From assembly GCA_030426085.1 (NCBI GenBank), contig JAUHYW010000010.1, positions 62,001 through 126,000 of the forward strand: a DNA stretch of 64,000 bases, in the 5' to 3' direction. The notes beneath the pieces are model-generated. The model searched no databases, was not told the DNA's origin, and saw only the letters and a program-made list of their open reading frames with translations. Positions 26,208 to 35,481 of this stretch are shown here, piece after piece. The stretch comes from a bacterium (GTDB lineage Bacteria; Myxococcota_A; Bradymonadia; UBA7976; UBA1532). The first letter of the stretch is position 1. Each line of letters starts with the position of its first letter. The position numbers and the translations under genes were made by a program.

Positions 26208-28583
26208 TTACTCGGACGACTCCAACGTGACGGGGCGGGTGGGATCGAGCCGGTAGCCGTCGTCGCCCCGCTCGATCCACGACTCCAGGCCCAGCTTGCG
26301 CAGCCGGCTCAGCTCGGCATAGACCCGATTGCGGGCCGACAGCGGGTCGATCTCGACCCCCGGCCAGCCGATCTCGAACAGCGCCTCGGTCTCGAGACCC
26401 TGCCCCGGCTGGTGCAGCCGCCGCATCGCCAACCGGGCCAGGATCGCCCGCGCCGCGCGGAAGCGGGCCACCGAGACCGCCGAGCCGTCATCGATGGTGA
26501 AGCGCCCGCCGTCCCGGGCCACCCGAAGGCCGCCGGTGTCACGCCGCTCCAACAGCCGGACCAGGATGCGGGCCTCGTCCAGCCGGCGCACCAGCGGCAG
26601 GCGGTCGTCGTCTCCGTCACCCACCGCGGTCGCGGCGGCGATCGCCTCCGGCGTCCGGGCAGGATCGATGAGCGCCTCGTACAGCGGCATCACCTGGGGC
26701 GTCAACGCCCGCTCCCAGCCGAGCGTCGGCAGCCGCCCATCGAGCGCCCGGTCGCCGAGCACCCGCCGGGCTTCGACCATCAGCCGGCGGGCGGCGTCCG
26801 GCTGGCCCTGCTCGAAGCGCACCGCCGCCATCCGGGCCGTCATGCGAGCGATCAGCTCCCGCTCGACGGGGCCGGTCGCCACCGCGCTCATCGCCCGCTC
26901 GAGGTGAGCATCCGCCGCGTCGAGATCCCCGGCCAGCAGCTCGATCAAACCCCGATCCGCGTGGGCGATGGCGGCGTAGGCCGGGTAGCCGTTGTCCCGG
27001 TGGGCCGCGATCGCCGCGTCGCTGTCGCGGCGGGCCTCGACGAAGCGCCCCAGCTCGGCCAGCAGGCGGGCCCGGTCGCCCTTGTTGTAGGCCCAATGGC
27101 ACCATGTGGGCCGCTCGGACTGAATGCGGAGCACCGGGCCGTACAGCGACAGCGCCGGCTCCAGATCGCCCGCGGCCTGCAACAGGCCGGCCCGACACGA
27201 GAGGCAGTGAGCCTCCTTCCACGGCACGCCGAGATCGCGACAGACCGCCGTGGCCTCCTCGTAGAACGCCCGCGCCGCCCGCTGGGCGCGCATGCTCGGC
27301 TCGAACGCCAGGTGGCTGCCCAGCCAGTTGAGCGCCAGCACCCGCACCCAGGGGTTGCCCGGCCGGGCCAGCACCGCCTTCATCTCGCCGAACGCCTGCT
27401 CTCGCCGACCGTCGCGCTCGGCGTCGATCGCCCGGAAGAAGCGGGCCCGGGCGTGCTCCCCCAGCCGGCTGGCCGCGTGCACCATGGGGTCCCACGCCGG
27501 CACCGGGTCGTCCCACCAATACATCAGCAGCGTGCTGGCCCGATCGGCCGCGTCGCCGTCGCCGATCGACCACGCCTGCTCCATGGTCGCGAAGAGCGTC
27601 GGCAGATCCACCGCCGGATGCGGCCGGGCCGGCAAGCGGCCGCCGTCGGCGAACTGCTCGCCGGACTCGATGAGCCAGCCGCCGTAGCACCGATCGGCCG
27701 CGTCCCGTCGCCCGGCGCTGTCGGCGTGCACCAGACAGGCGGCGCGCACGAGTCGATACAGCCGGAAGCGGCCCGGCGCCTCGACCCGCACCATGCCCTC
27801 TCGTACCAGCGCCCTCAGCCGCTCGGGCGCCTCTGCGCCGAGCAGAGCCCGGGCCGCCTTGAGATCAAACGCCCCCGGCACGACCGACAGCGCCATCAGC
27901 GCGTCGCGGTCGCCCGCGTCGAGCGGCGCGAAAGCCCCGTCGAGGCGTTCGACCGGCAGCCCCGGGGCCCCGTCGAAGAGATCGGCGCGCTCTCCCCCCA
28001 GCACCGGCCGCAAGCGGGCGAGCAGCGCCGGTCCGTGCAGCCACCAGGCGTCGGCCAACGCCACGATGACCGCCGGCAGGCCGTCGGTGGCCGCGAGGAG
28101 CAGCGCCAGCGTCTCGGCCTCGGGCAGCGCGATCGGCATGCCGGCGGTCAGCCCCTCGACCGCCTGGGCGAAGAGCGCGGCCGCGCCCGCCGGGCCCTCA
28201 TCATCGAGCGCCAGCGGCGGCACGGCCTCCGGGCGGATGCCGTTGGGGGTCGCGTGGGCCCTGCGGGTCATGAGGATGGGCCGCTTCGCCGCGTCGAGCA
28301 CCGCCTCCAGTTCGACGGTGGACAGCCGGTCGAGCCCGTCGAGGACCAGCGGCCCGTCACCCTCCCGCAGCGCGGCGAGCGCGGCGTCGAGCGTGCCCGG
28401 CTCGCTCCACCGGGCGCCGAGCCGGCCGGCGACGACCCGGGCGACCGCGCTCTTGCCGACGCCCGGTGGCCCGACGAGCAGGGTCGGCTCGTGAGTGAGG
28501 CGGCGGCAGACGCTCTCGACGAGCGACGCCCGCCCTGGCGGTGCGCTCCGCTCACTCATGGCCCGATCACGCGCATGGTTCAT
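26208..28583 (-). CDS. ATPase-TPR regulator with C-terminal DNA-binding-like domain
   Basis: 791 residues. An N-terminal NTPase has Walker A GPPGVGKSAVAR (about 38-49) and a Walker-B-like PLVLDGLDRL, in the style of STAND ATPases. Helical TPR-like repeats fill residues ~330-620. The last ~100 residues (RAILARLAM, LFEIGWPGVEIDPLSARNRVYAELSRLRKLGLESWI) look like a winged-helix OmpR/SARP-type domain, placed at the C-terminus. This layout suits a signal-responsive transcription regulator. The target is unknown. Start either 28583 or ATG 28559. Confidence 0.7.
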   Translation of the reverse strand: MNHARDRAMSERSAPPGRASLVESVCRRLTHEPTLLVGPPGVGKSAVARVVAGRLGARWSEPGTLDAALAALREGDGPLVLDGLDRLSTVELEAVLDAAKRPILMTRRAHATPNGIRPEAVPPLALDDEGPAGAAALFAQAVEGLTAGMPIALPEAETLALLLAATDGLPAVIVALADAWWLHGPALLARLRPVLGGERADLFDGAPGLPVERLDGAFAPLDAGDRDALMALSVVPGAFDLKAARALLGAEAPERLRALVREGMVRVEAPGRFRLYRLVRAACLVHADSAGRRDAADRCYGGWLIESGEQFADGGRLPARPHPAVDLPTLFATMEQAWSIGDGDAADRASTLLMYWWDDPVPAWDPMVHAASRLGEHARARFFRAIDAERDGRREQAFGEMKAVLARPGNPWVRVLALNWLGSHLAFEPSMRAQRAARAFYEEATAVCRDLGVPWKEAHCLSCRAGLLQAAGDLEPALSLYGPVLRIQSERPTWCHWAYNKGDRARLLAELGRFVEARRDSDAAIAAHRDNGYPAYAAIAHADRGLIELLAGDLDAADAHLERAMSAVATGPVERELIARMTARMAAVRFEQGQPDAARRLMVEARRVLGDRALDGRLPTLGWERALTPQVMPLYEALIDPARTPEAIAAATAVGDGDDDRLPLVRRLDEARILVRLLERRDTGGLRVARDGGRFTIDDGSAVSVARFRAARAILARLAMRRLHQPGQGLETEALFEIGWPGVEIDPLSARNRVYAELSRLRKLGLESWIERGDDGYRLDPTRPVTLESSE

Positions 28584-28645
28584 GGAGCCGAGGATGGCCC
28601 ATTCCGAGGCCGGATGTCACTCCCCAGCCCCCGGGGGACGCTGAC

Positions 28646-30784
28646 TCACGGCTGCTCCGCGACCGCCAGCCGCACCCCCGAGGCCGCGTACCCGTGGACC
28701 GCGACGTGCAACACCCCGCTGCGCACCGCGGTGTACTCGACGCGCTCGTCGCCCGAGCCGGTGTAGCCCCGCGCGTCCCACGCCGCCTCGCTCGGCTCGC
28801 CGTCCATGCGCACGTAGAGGTCGACGTCCTTCTCGGCCGTGGTCGTGATCACCAGGCGCTGGCCGGCCGAGACCGGCACTTCGCGGTGCAGCCACTCGCC
28901 CCGGGCCACCTCGCCCTGCACGTCGAGGCCGGCGAACGCAGCGCGCTGAGCGACGGCGTCATAGATGATCTTCAGGCTGTACGACCCGGCCGCGTAGGCG
29001 TCGACCGCGACGAAGACCGGGCCCTCACCCGCCAGCTCACACCGCTCGGCGCTGGCGCCGGTGTATGGGCGGCAGTCGTAGGCGTCGGCGGTGGGCCGGG
29101 CTCCGCGGCGCACGTAGAGATCCAGGTCACCGTCCCCGGCCAGGGTGGCCTCGAGGCGGCCGCCCGGGGCGACGGCGAACGGGCCGAAGTGCGCCCACTC
29201 GCCGTCGACCAGCGCGCCGGCCTCGTCGACCCGCGCCTCGACCGTCGTCGCCTCGGGCGCGGCGACCGACTCGGCCAGCATCGACAGGATCTCGCCCCGA
29301 TCCATCAGCCCGCCCATGACCTCGGCCGCCTGAAGCCGCTCGGGCAGCCACACGAAGTCCGGGTGGTTGCGCTTGCTGGCCCCGGTCCACTCGCCGCCGA
29401 CCAGCCGGCCCTCGGCGTCCAGCTCGAGCACATAGGTGTAGCGGTCGGTGTGGGTGTAGCGATCGATGGTCGCCGCCAGCGGGCCGTCCTGCCCGGCCGG
29501 ACTCTCGGCGATGAAGTCCACGTCGGTGGTCACCGCGAAGAATCGCCGGGCGTCGGGGTTGAACAGATAGTCGGTCGGCGTCTCGCCTCCCCCGACGACC
29601 CGCAGGTCGAAGTCGCCAGCAGCGTAGCCGTTGAGCGAGACGAAGATCTGCCCGTCGCCCGGCGCGACGACCGCGCACGCCTCCTCGCTGCCTTCGAGGT
29701 AGGGGCGGCAGTCGTAGGCGCCGGCGGTCGGGCGGGCGCCGAAGCGCACGTAGAGGTCGACGTCGCCCCCCTCCCCGCTCAGGGTCGCCTCGATCCGATC
29801 CCCCGCCTTCACGGCCACGGGGTCGAGGTGATGCCAGGCGTCCTTCTCGACCCGGCCGGCGTCGGCGACGTCGACCCCGCCCTCGGGGCGCACGCCGACG
29901 AGGCGGTTGGCCTCCGCCGCGTCGACCTCGTCCATCGAGGCCACCCGATAGCCCCGCAGCGGCTGGTTCCAGACCTCGTCGTCGAAGGTGCGATCCTCGA
30001 CGAAGCTCTCCCCCTTGCGGCCGAGGTAGTTGGCCAGCAGCAGGTGCCACGTCGCCGGGTTGGTGTCGACGCAGGCCGCCTGCTCGGGGCGCCCGTGGGC
30101 GTCGTAGGTGATCTTGTCGGCCTGCTCGTCGACGTCGCACCGCTTCGAGGCGAAGCGCACGTCGACGTCTTCGGCGAGCAGCGTCGCGAGGGCCTTGAGG
30201 TCGTTGACCGCGAAGGTGGTCCCGTTGCGCTCGACGGGCCGCTGCGGCTCGTCGAAGAGCACCGCCGCCGGGGCCCAGGCGTGGCAGACCCCGAACCACG
30301 TCGGCACGCAGCGGCCGGCCTCGGCCCCGGCCCGCTTCGCGCACTTCTCGCCGATGGCGTCGTCACACTGGCTGTCGTCGGTGCACGAGGTGCGCTCGCT
30401 CTGGCCGTCGATACCGAAGCGGGCGGACGCCGCGTCGATCAAGCCGTCGACTTCGAAGGCCGCGGCGTACTTCTCCATCGTCGACTGGGAGCCCTCGCCC
30501 TGCCAGCGGTGGTTGTAGCCATCCTGCCAGGTGGGCCAGTAGTTGCCGGCCCACGGGATGCGGCGGGCCTCCCCCTCGCGGGGCAGGTCGGCGAGGGTGT
30601 AGACCATCTCCCCGCCGAACAGCGCGGGGTCGTCGGCAGCGGTCCACGCCATCGGCGCACGGGCCTCGACGACGGGTGGCTCGGCGGGATCGTCGGGCGC
30701 CGCGCAGCCCATCGCGAGGGCGATGGCGGTGAGGGCAATGACGGCGAGGGCGACCCGGGGGGCCACGAGGATGAAGCGGTGCAT
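28646..30784 (-). CDS. Transglutaminase-elicitor-like lipoprotein with three PPC domains
   Basis: 712 residues. Signal peptide with lipobox ALAMGC (Cys27). The central region matches the TGase_elicitor family (oomycete GP42 type, also in some bacteria): AGNYWPTWQDGYNHRW, then GVCHAWAPAAVLFDEP with the likely catalytic Cys167, NPATWHLLLANYLGR and EVWNQPLRGYRV. The rest is three PPC-type beta domains with recurring DVDLYVR and YDCRPY motifs (from about 310, 530 and 630). A TGase elicitor is expected to crosslink or deamidate Gln residues outside the cell. ATG 30784 is chosen because GGAGACG precedes it and the lipobox then fits. Phased GAATC boxes lie upstream. Confidence 0.82.
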   Translation of the reverse strand: MHRFILVAPRVALAVIALTAIALAMGCAAPDDPAEPPVVEARAPMAWTAADDPALFGGEMVYTLADLPREGEARRIPWAGNYWPTWQDGYNHRWQGEGSQSTMEKYAAAFEVDGLIDAASARFGIDGQSERTSCTDDSQCDDAIGEKCAKRAGAEAGRCVPTWFGVCHAWAPAAVLFDEPQRPVERNGTTFAVNDLKALATLLAEDVDVRFASKRCDVDEQADKITYDAHGRPEQAACVDTNPATWHLLLANYLGRKGESFVEDRTFDDEVWNQPLRGYRVASMDEVDAAEANRLVGVRPEGGVDVADAGRVEKDAWHHLDPVAVKAGDRIEATLSGEGGDVDLYVRFGARPTAGAYDCRPYLEGSEEACAVVAPGDGQIFVSLNGYAAGDFDLRVVGGGETPTDYLFNPDARRFFAVTTDVDFIAESPAGQDGPLAATIDRYTHTDRYTYVLELDAEGRLVGGEWTGASKRNHPDFVWLPERLQAAEVMGGLMDRGEILSMLAESVAAPEATTVEARVDEAGALVDGEWAHFGPFAVAPGGRLEATLAGDGDLDLYVRRGARPTADAYDCRPYTGASAERCELAGEGPVFVAVDAYAAGSYSLKIIYDAVAQRAAFAGLDVQGEVARGEWLHREVPVSAGQRLVITTTAEKDVDLYVRMDGEPSEAAWDARGYTGSGDERVEYTAVRSGVLHVAVHGYAASGVRLAVAEQP

Positions 30785-30834
30785 AGGGCGTCTCCGGCGT
30801 GTGCTCATGGGCCGAAGTTAGCGGGCACCTCGAC

Positions 30835-30900
30835 GAATCCGAGCTGAATCCGGTCCAATTCGCCTCAAGTGGCCTGAATCGCACCGAACCCACCTGAATC
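30835..30900. promoter_or_regulatory. Helically phased GAATC boxes
   Basis: GAATC ends at 30839, 30850, 30880 and 30900, with GAACC ending at 30890, so the boxes are spaced 11, 30, 10 and 10 bp, all about whole helical turns. They lie 51-116 bp upstream of the transglutaminase-elicitor gene. A multi-site activator binding region is the simplest reading. Confidence 0.4.
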
Positions 30901-31080
30901 GAGCACAACCGAGCGCGATGGATCTGAAACCGGGCAGCAGTCAGCGTCCACTCTGCGGGGCGCCCGTGCCATCTCCCGACGGTCATGATCCTACGCGATC
31001 CGAGGGTCGATCGACAGGTGGTATCGCACGGCCAGCCCGGGGCACCCTCGGCGATCCACCGTGCGCCGAGGAGGTCTGCG

Positions 31081-32892
31081 ATGTCCGCGCCCGATCCCAT
31101 CGTCACCCGTCACCTCGAGCTGGCCCGGGCGGCGCGGCGCGCGCTGCCCGACGACCCCGCGCCCTTCGCGGGCACCATGCGGGTCCGACGAGGCGATCGC
31201 ACCCGCGACATCCTGCTCGGGGACACGGCCCACATCGGCCAGGGCGTGGCGCGGATCGCGCACACCTCCGCGCCGCTGGCGGAGGTGTTCTATGGGACCG
31301 AGCCGGGCGATGACTATGCCATCGAGATCGGTGATCGCGTCGTCGACGGCACGCTGCTCGATCGCTGCATCACCCGCTTCGACGGAGGCCGGCTGGTCGA
31401 GCTGCTCGACGGCGAGCGGCGCCACCGCCTCGTCGACGGGCGGTGGCGGGTCACGCCAGCGCCGCTGCCCGAGCCCTTCGACGGCCCCCGGCGGGCGGGG
31501 CGCTTCGTCGAGCCGGAGCAGCTCGATCCGATCCAGCGGGCGGCCGTCGAGGCCCCGCCCGGGCCGGCGCTGGTGATCGGTGAGGCGGGCAGCGGCAAGA
31601 CGACGGTGGCGCTGCACCGGCTGGTGCGGCTGGCGCGCCTCGTCGGCCCGGACGCCCGGATCGGGGTCATCGTGCCCACCCCGGGGCTGGCCCGCTTCGC
31701 CGCGCGTCAGCTCGATCGGCTCGGGCGGCCCGATCTGGGGGTGCTGACCTTCGATCAGTGGGCGTGGCGCCGCGCCCGGCGGGCCTTCGCCGACTGGCCC
31801 GCCCGCCGCAGCCGGGACAGGACGCCGGCCACCGACGACCTCAAGCGCCACCCCGATCTGCTGCCCGAGATCGCCGATCTCTCCGGTCGGCTGCCCGCCC
31901 GGCCCGTGCGCCGGGCCGATCTGATCCACCTCTTCGGCGACGCCGTCCGCATGGCCCGCGCCACGGCCCGGCTGCATTCGGGCACGGCGGCGGCGGTGCT
32001 CGAGCACGCCAAGGTGCAGTTCGCCGATCCCACCGAGGTCGCGTGGCGCCACGTCGACCCCGAGCGGCTGGCCACCCTCGACGCCCGGCTGATCGACGAC
32101 GGGACGCCGATGCAGGACGCAGGCACGGCCGATCCGGCGGACGCGGCGGTCGCGTTCGAGTTGGCTCGCTGCGTGGCCGCCCGCACCGGGCGCCGGCCGG
32201 CCCGCCTCGCCCGCTACGACGTGCTGCTCGTCGACGAGGCCCAGGCGCTGACCCCCATCGAGTTGCGGCTGATCGGGCGAGCGGTGAGGCCCGGGGGCAG
32301 CCTCATCGTCTCGGGGGACGCGGGGCAGCACATGGGCGCCGACGGCAGCTTCGCCGGGTGGGACGAGACGCTCGCGGCGCTGGGCGCGGCCGGGGCGCCG
32401 CGCTGGCGGCTGCCGGCCGTCTATCGCAGCCCGCCCGACCTCGCCGCGTGGGCCCGGCGATGGGTCGAGCCGGGGCCGCCGGCGCCGATGCCCCCCGCCG
32501 TCGTCTGCCATCGGGCGTGGCATACATGCCATCTGCATCGCTGGGTCTTCGACGCGATCGAGCGGTGGTCGGTGGGCAGCCTGGCGGTCATCGTGCGCAG
32601 CGCCTCGGCGGCCCGGCGCTGGGCCCGACTGCTCGACCGGGTGGTCCCGGTGCGCTTCGATCCCGACGGGGCCCCGCCGGACGGCGCAGGCGTGGCGGTC
32701 CTCGCCGTGGCCCACGCCCGGGGGCTGGAGTTCGACGGGGTGCTCATCCCCGATGCCGACGCCCGGTGGTCGACCGCCCGCGCCGATCGGCGGGCGCTCT
32801 ACGTGGCGGCGACCCGGACCGCCGGGCGGCTGATGCTGGCCGGGGTGAGGCGCTTCAGCCCCCTGCTCGGTGACGTGGAGGCTGTCATGTGA
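31081..32892 (+). CDS. UvrD/HelD-like superfamily 1 helicase
   Basis: 603 residues. After a ~140-residue N-terminal region, a Q-motif-like LDPIQRAAV (148-156) and Walker A GEAGSGKTTVALHR (167-180) begin the helicase core, with VLLVDEAQALTPIE as Walker B and VSGDAGQHMG as motif III. The C-terminal core has VAHARGLEFDGVLIPD and LYVAATRTAGRLML. The N-terminal region before the core and the compact size recall HelD-type RNA polymerase recyclers more than UvrD. AGGAGG precedes ATG 31081. Its stop overlaps the convergent DUF3050 gene by 8 bp. Confidence 0.82.
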   Translation: MSAPDPIVTRHLELARAARRALPDDPAPFAGTMRVRRGDRTRDILLGDTAHIGQGVARIAHTSAPLAEVFYGTEPGDDYAIEIGDRVVDGTLLDRCITRFDGGRLVELLDGERRHRLVDGRWRVTPAPLPEPFDGPRRAGRFVEPEQLDPIQRAAVEAPPGPALVIGEAGSGKTTVALHRLVRLARLVGPDARIGVIVPTPGLARFAARQLDRLGRPDLGVLTFDQWAWRRARRAFADWPARRSRDRTPATDDLKRHPDLLPEIADLSGRLPARPVRRADLIHLFGDAVRMARATARLHSGTAAAVLEHAKVQFADPTEVAWRHVDPERLATLDARLIDDGTPMQDAGTADPADAAVAFELARCVAARTGRRPARLARYDVLLVDEAQALTPIELRLIGRAVRPGGSLIVSGDAGQHMGADGSFAGWDETLAALGAAGAPRWRLPAVYRSPPDLAAWARRWVEPGPPAPMPPAVVCHRAWHTCHLHRWVFDAIERWSVGSLAVIVRSASAARRWARLLDRVVPVRFDPDGAPPDGAGVAVLAVAHARGLEFDGVLIPDADARWSTARADRRALYVAATRTAGRLMLAGVRRFSPLLGDVEAVM

Positions 32893-33631
32893 TCGGCGCA
32901 GCCACGGCGTCCCACAGCGCGCGACGGGCGGCGAGGGCCTCTTCGGCGCCAGTGATCGCGGCCTCCCGGCTCACCGGATCAGAGCAGAGCCGGGCGAGCA
33001 GCGCGGTCGCCATCGGGCCGTGATGCTCGCCGTCGACTTCGACGTGGCGGGCGAGATACAGCCGGAGGTCGGGGGCGTCGACGCCCGCCGCGGCGAGCCG
33101 AACGAGCGCGGTCTCGAACATCGCCGGCACCAGGGTCTCCCGACCGAAGAGGAAGGCGCCGGCGACCGCGGGGGTCGGCTTGCGGCAGAGGGACGCGGTC
33201 CGGCGCACGAAGGCCGCGGCGGCCGACGGAGCGGCGCTCAGGGCGACGTCGAGCCGCTGGCCGGCGCGGAGCTGCTCGACGAGCGACCTCACCGGCCCCC
33301 GGTCGGCCCTGACCTCGGCCATCGCCGAGAGGTAGAGGTCGAAGTGGCTCATGACCCGGCCGTCGGGCAGCGCGTCGCTCTCCTCGCCGAGCACGATCTC
33401 GTTGATCAGCCGCGCAGCGTGGGGATCGGCCGGCGGCAGCCACGGATCGGCGCCGCCGGTGAGCCGCTGCTGCAAGGTCTTGAGCAGCAACATGAAGTCC
33501 CACACGGCGAAGACATGATGCGCCATGAAGCGCCGCAGGCCCGTCGGACTCGCGAGCGTGTCGAAGACGGGGTGGGCCGCCAGCTCGTGCCGGCGCGCGG
33601 CGAAGCGGCTCTCGAGTGCCGAGGTCGGCAT
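32885..33631 (-). CDS. DUF3050 family protein (haem-oxygenase-like fold)
   Basis: 248 residues, the family length. Landmarks are FMAHHVFAVWDFMLLLKTLQ near residue 35, EIVLGEESD, SHFDLYLSAM and RHVEVDGEHHGPMA near residue 205. The His/Glu/Asp pattern across helices fits the haem-oxygenase-like all-helical fold with a possible metal site. No reaction is known for DUF3050. GGAGG is positioned before ATG 33631. The acyl-CoA ligase gene lies 64 bp upstream of it on the same strand. Confidence 0.85.
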   Translation of the reverse strand: MPTSALESRFAARRHELAAHPVFDTLASPTGLRRFMAHHVFAVWDFMLLLKTLQQRLTGGADPWLPPADPHAARLINEIVLGEESDALPDGRVMSHFDLYLSAMAEVRADRGPVRSLVEQLRAGQRLDVALSAAPSAAAAFVRRTASLCRKPTPAVAGAFLFGRETLVPAMFETALVRLAAAGVDAPDLRLYLARHVEVDGEHHGPMATALLARLCSDPVSREAAITGAEEALAARRALWDAVAAPIT

Positions 33632-33695
33632 GGGTCCCTCCGGGGCAAGCGGGGGGAGATGTCCGCCGACGGGCGGGGGTCGCGCGTCACCGCGA

Positions 33696-35381
33696 TCAGT
33701 CTTCCCAGATGACCTTCGCCCCCTGGGCGTACCAGTCCTCCTGGCAGGGGCCGTAGGTGTCCTCCAGCTTGGGGCGGCGGATCTTCATCGTCGGGGTCAA
33801 AAAGCCGTCCTCGATGGTCCACCGATCCTTGGCGACGACGATGAAGCCGATGCGCTCGTAGTCCTCGACCTTGCGGTTGACGGTGTCGACCAGGGCCTCG
33901 AGCGCGGTGGTGATCGCGGCCTTGACCCCCGGCTGTCCGAGCGTCGGCAGCAGATCCTCGGCGAGCTGCACCACCGCGTGGGGCTTGGGCTGGCCCGAGC
34001 CGGCGACGCACGACAGCTCGACGTGCCCGTCGTTGTTGAGGATGTTCTCGATCGGCGCCGGGGCGATGTACTTGCCCTTGCTCGTCTTGAACAGCTCTTT
34101 GACCCGCCCGGTGATCTTGAGCAGGCCGTCGGGCGACACCTCGCCCCGGTCCCCGGTCTTGAGCCAGCCGTCCTCGGTGAAGGTGGCCTCGGTCAGCTCG
34201 GGCTGCTTGAAGTAGCCCATCATGTTGGCCGGGCTCTTGACCTGGATCTCGCCCTCGGGGCTGATGCGGCACTCGACGTCGGCGTAGGTATGGCCGACGA
34301 AGCCCGCCCGCGCCCGGTCGGGGGTCGAGATGTGGCTGTACGACATGTTCTCGCTCATGCCATAGCCCTCGAGGAGCTGCAAGCCGAGGTCGCGGTACCA
34401 CTGGATCAGCTCCGCAGGCACCGGAGCCGAGCCGCTGGCGGCGAAGCGCACCTGATCCAGCCCCAGGTTCTGCAGCACCTTCTTCTTCACGATGCCCCGG
34501 ACGATGGGGAACTTGAGCAGCCGCTCGAGCTTCTTGCGGGGCATCTTCTTGAAGACGCCGAGCTGGAACTTGAGCCACAGGCGGGGGACCGAGATGAACA
34601 GGGTCGGCCGGGCCCGCTGGAGGTCGGCGACGAACGTGTCGAGCGACTCGGCGAAGAAGAGGTGGAAGCCGACGACCAGCGGCACGCAGCCGTAGGCCCA
34701 GCGCTCCATGACGTGGGCCAGCGGCAGGTAGGACAGCGCCCGGTCGTCGGGGCGCAGGGTCAGCGCGTCGGCCAGCCCGTGGGCCGCGAGCGAGAGGCCG
34801 GCGAAGCTGTGACACACCCCCTTGGGGCGCCCGGTGCTGCCCGAGGTGTAGACGATGATCGCCATCTCGTCACCGCCGCGGGTCGGCTGGCCCTCGATGG
34901 GATCGGTCTTCGCGATGATGTCGTCCCACTTCGGGCAGTCCTCGTCGGGGGACAGCGGGAAGCGGATGAGCGGCAGGTCGTCGGGCACGCCGGGCTTCAT
35001 CTCGGCCCAGGTGTCGAGCTTGCCGACGAACAACAGCTTCGCCTCGCTGTGCTCGAGGATGAACTGCACCGTCTCGGCGTTGAGCGTGGGGTACAGCGCC
35101 ACCGAGACGTGCCCCGCCATCCAGATGGCGAGCTCGGTGATGATGAACCAGGCGCAGTTCTTCGAGATCATGGCGATCTGGCTGCCGGGCGGGTAGTCCA
35201 GGCTGCGCAGGTGGGCCGCCATACGGCGGGCCTCGTCGAGCGCCCGGTCGAAGCTGATCTCTTCGAGGCGCCCGCCGCCCATCGGCTGGGTCAGGTACGG
35301 CGCCGCGCCACGGCGGGCGACCGTCTGGTAGAACTGCTGCAGGAGCAGCTTCTCGTCGTCGATCCGGGGTGCGGGGCGCAT
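33696..35381 (-). CDS. Long-chain fatty acid--CoA ligase (AMP-binding)
   Basis: 561 residues. The ATP loop YTSGSTGRPKG, the A5-like GYGMSEN and the TGDRG/ITGRVKELFKTSKGKYI block with catalytic Lys in the C-terminal domain place it in the FadD15-like long-chain acyl-CoA synthetases. Reaction: fatty acid + ATP + CoA to acyl-CoA + AMP + PPi, in the cytosol or at the inner membrane. GGAG precedes ATG 35381. Start region is divergent from the PfkB gene (about 100 bp between). A partner for alkane or fatty acid use with AlkB and FadL in this window is plausible. Confidence 0.9.
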   Translation of the reverse strand: MRPAPRIDDEKLLLQQFYQTVARRGAAPYLTQPMGGGRLEEISFDRALDEARRMAAHLRSLDYPPGSQIAMISKNCAWFIITELAIWMAGHVSVALYPTLNAETVQFILEHSEAKLLFVGKLDTWAEMKPGVPDDLPLIRFPLSPDEDCPKWDDIIAKTDPIEGQPTRGGDEMAIIVYTSGSTGRPKGVCHSFAGLSLAAHGLADALTLRPDDRALSYLPLAHVMERWAYGCVPLVVGFHLFFAESLDTFVADLQRARPTLFISVPRLWLKFQLGVFKKMPRKKLERLLKFPIVRGIVKKKVLQNLGLDQVRFAASGSAPVPAELIQWYRDLGLQLLEGYGMSENMSYSHISTPDRARAGFVGHTYADVECRISPEGEIQVKSPANMMGYFKQPELTEATFTEDGWLKTGDRGEVSPDGLLKITGRVKELFKTSKGKYIAPAPIENILNNDGHVELSCVAGSGQPKPHAVVQLAEDLLPTLGQPGVKAAITTALEALVDTVNRKVEDYERIGFIVVAKDRWTIEDGFLTPTMKIRRPKLEDTYGPCQEDWYAQGAKVIWED

Positions 35382-35481
35382 CGGTGTTCTCCATCCACGT
35401 GCGGATCCGAACCGTCGAGAGGTCGGCGAAGGAAGTCAAGCCCGTTGGTCGGCCCCCCGACCCGGACGCGTGGAGGCCCCG

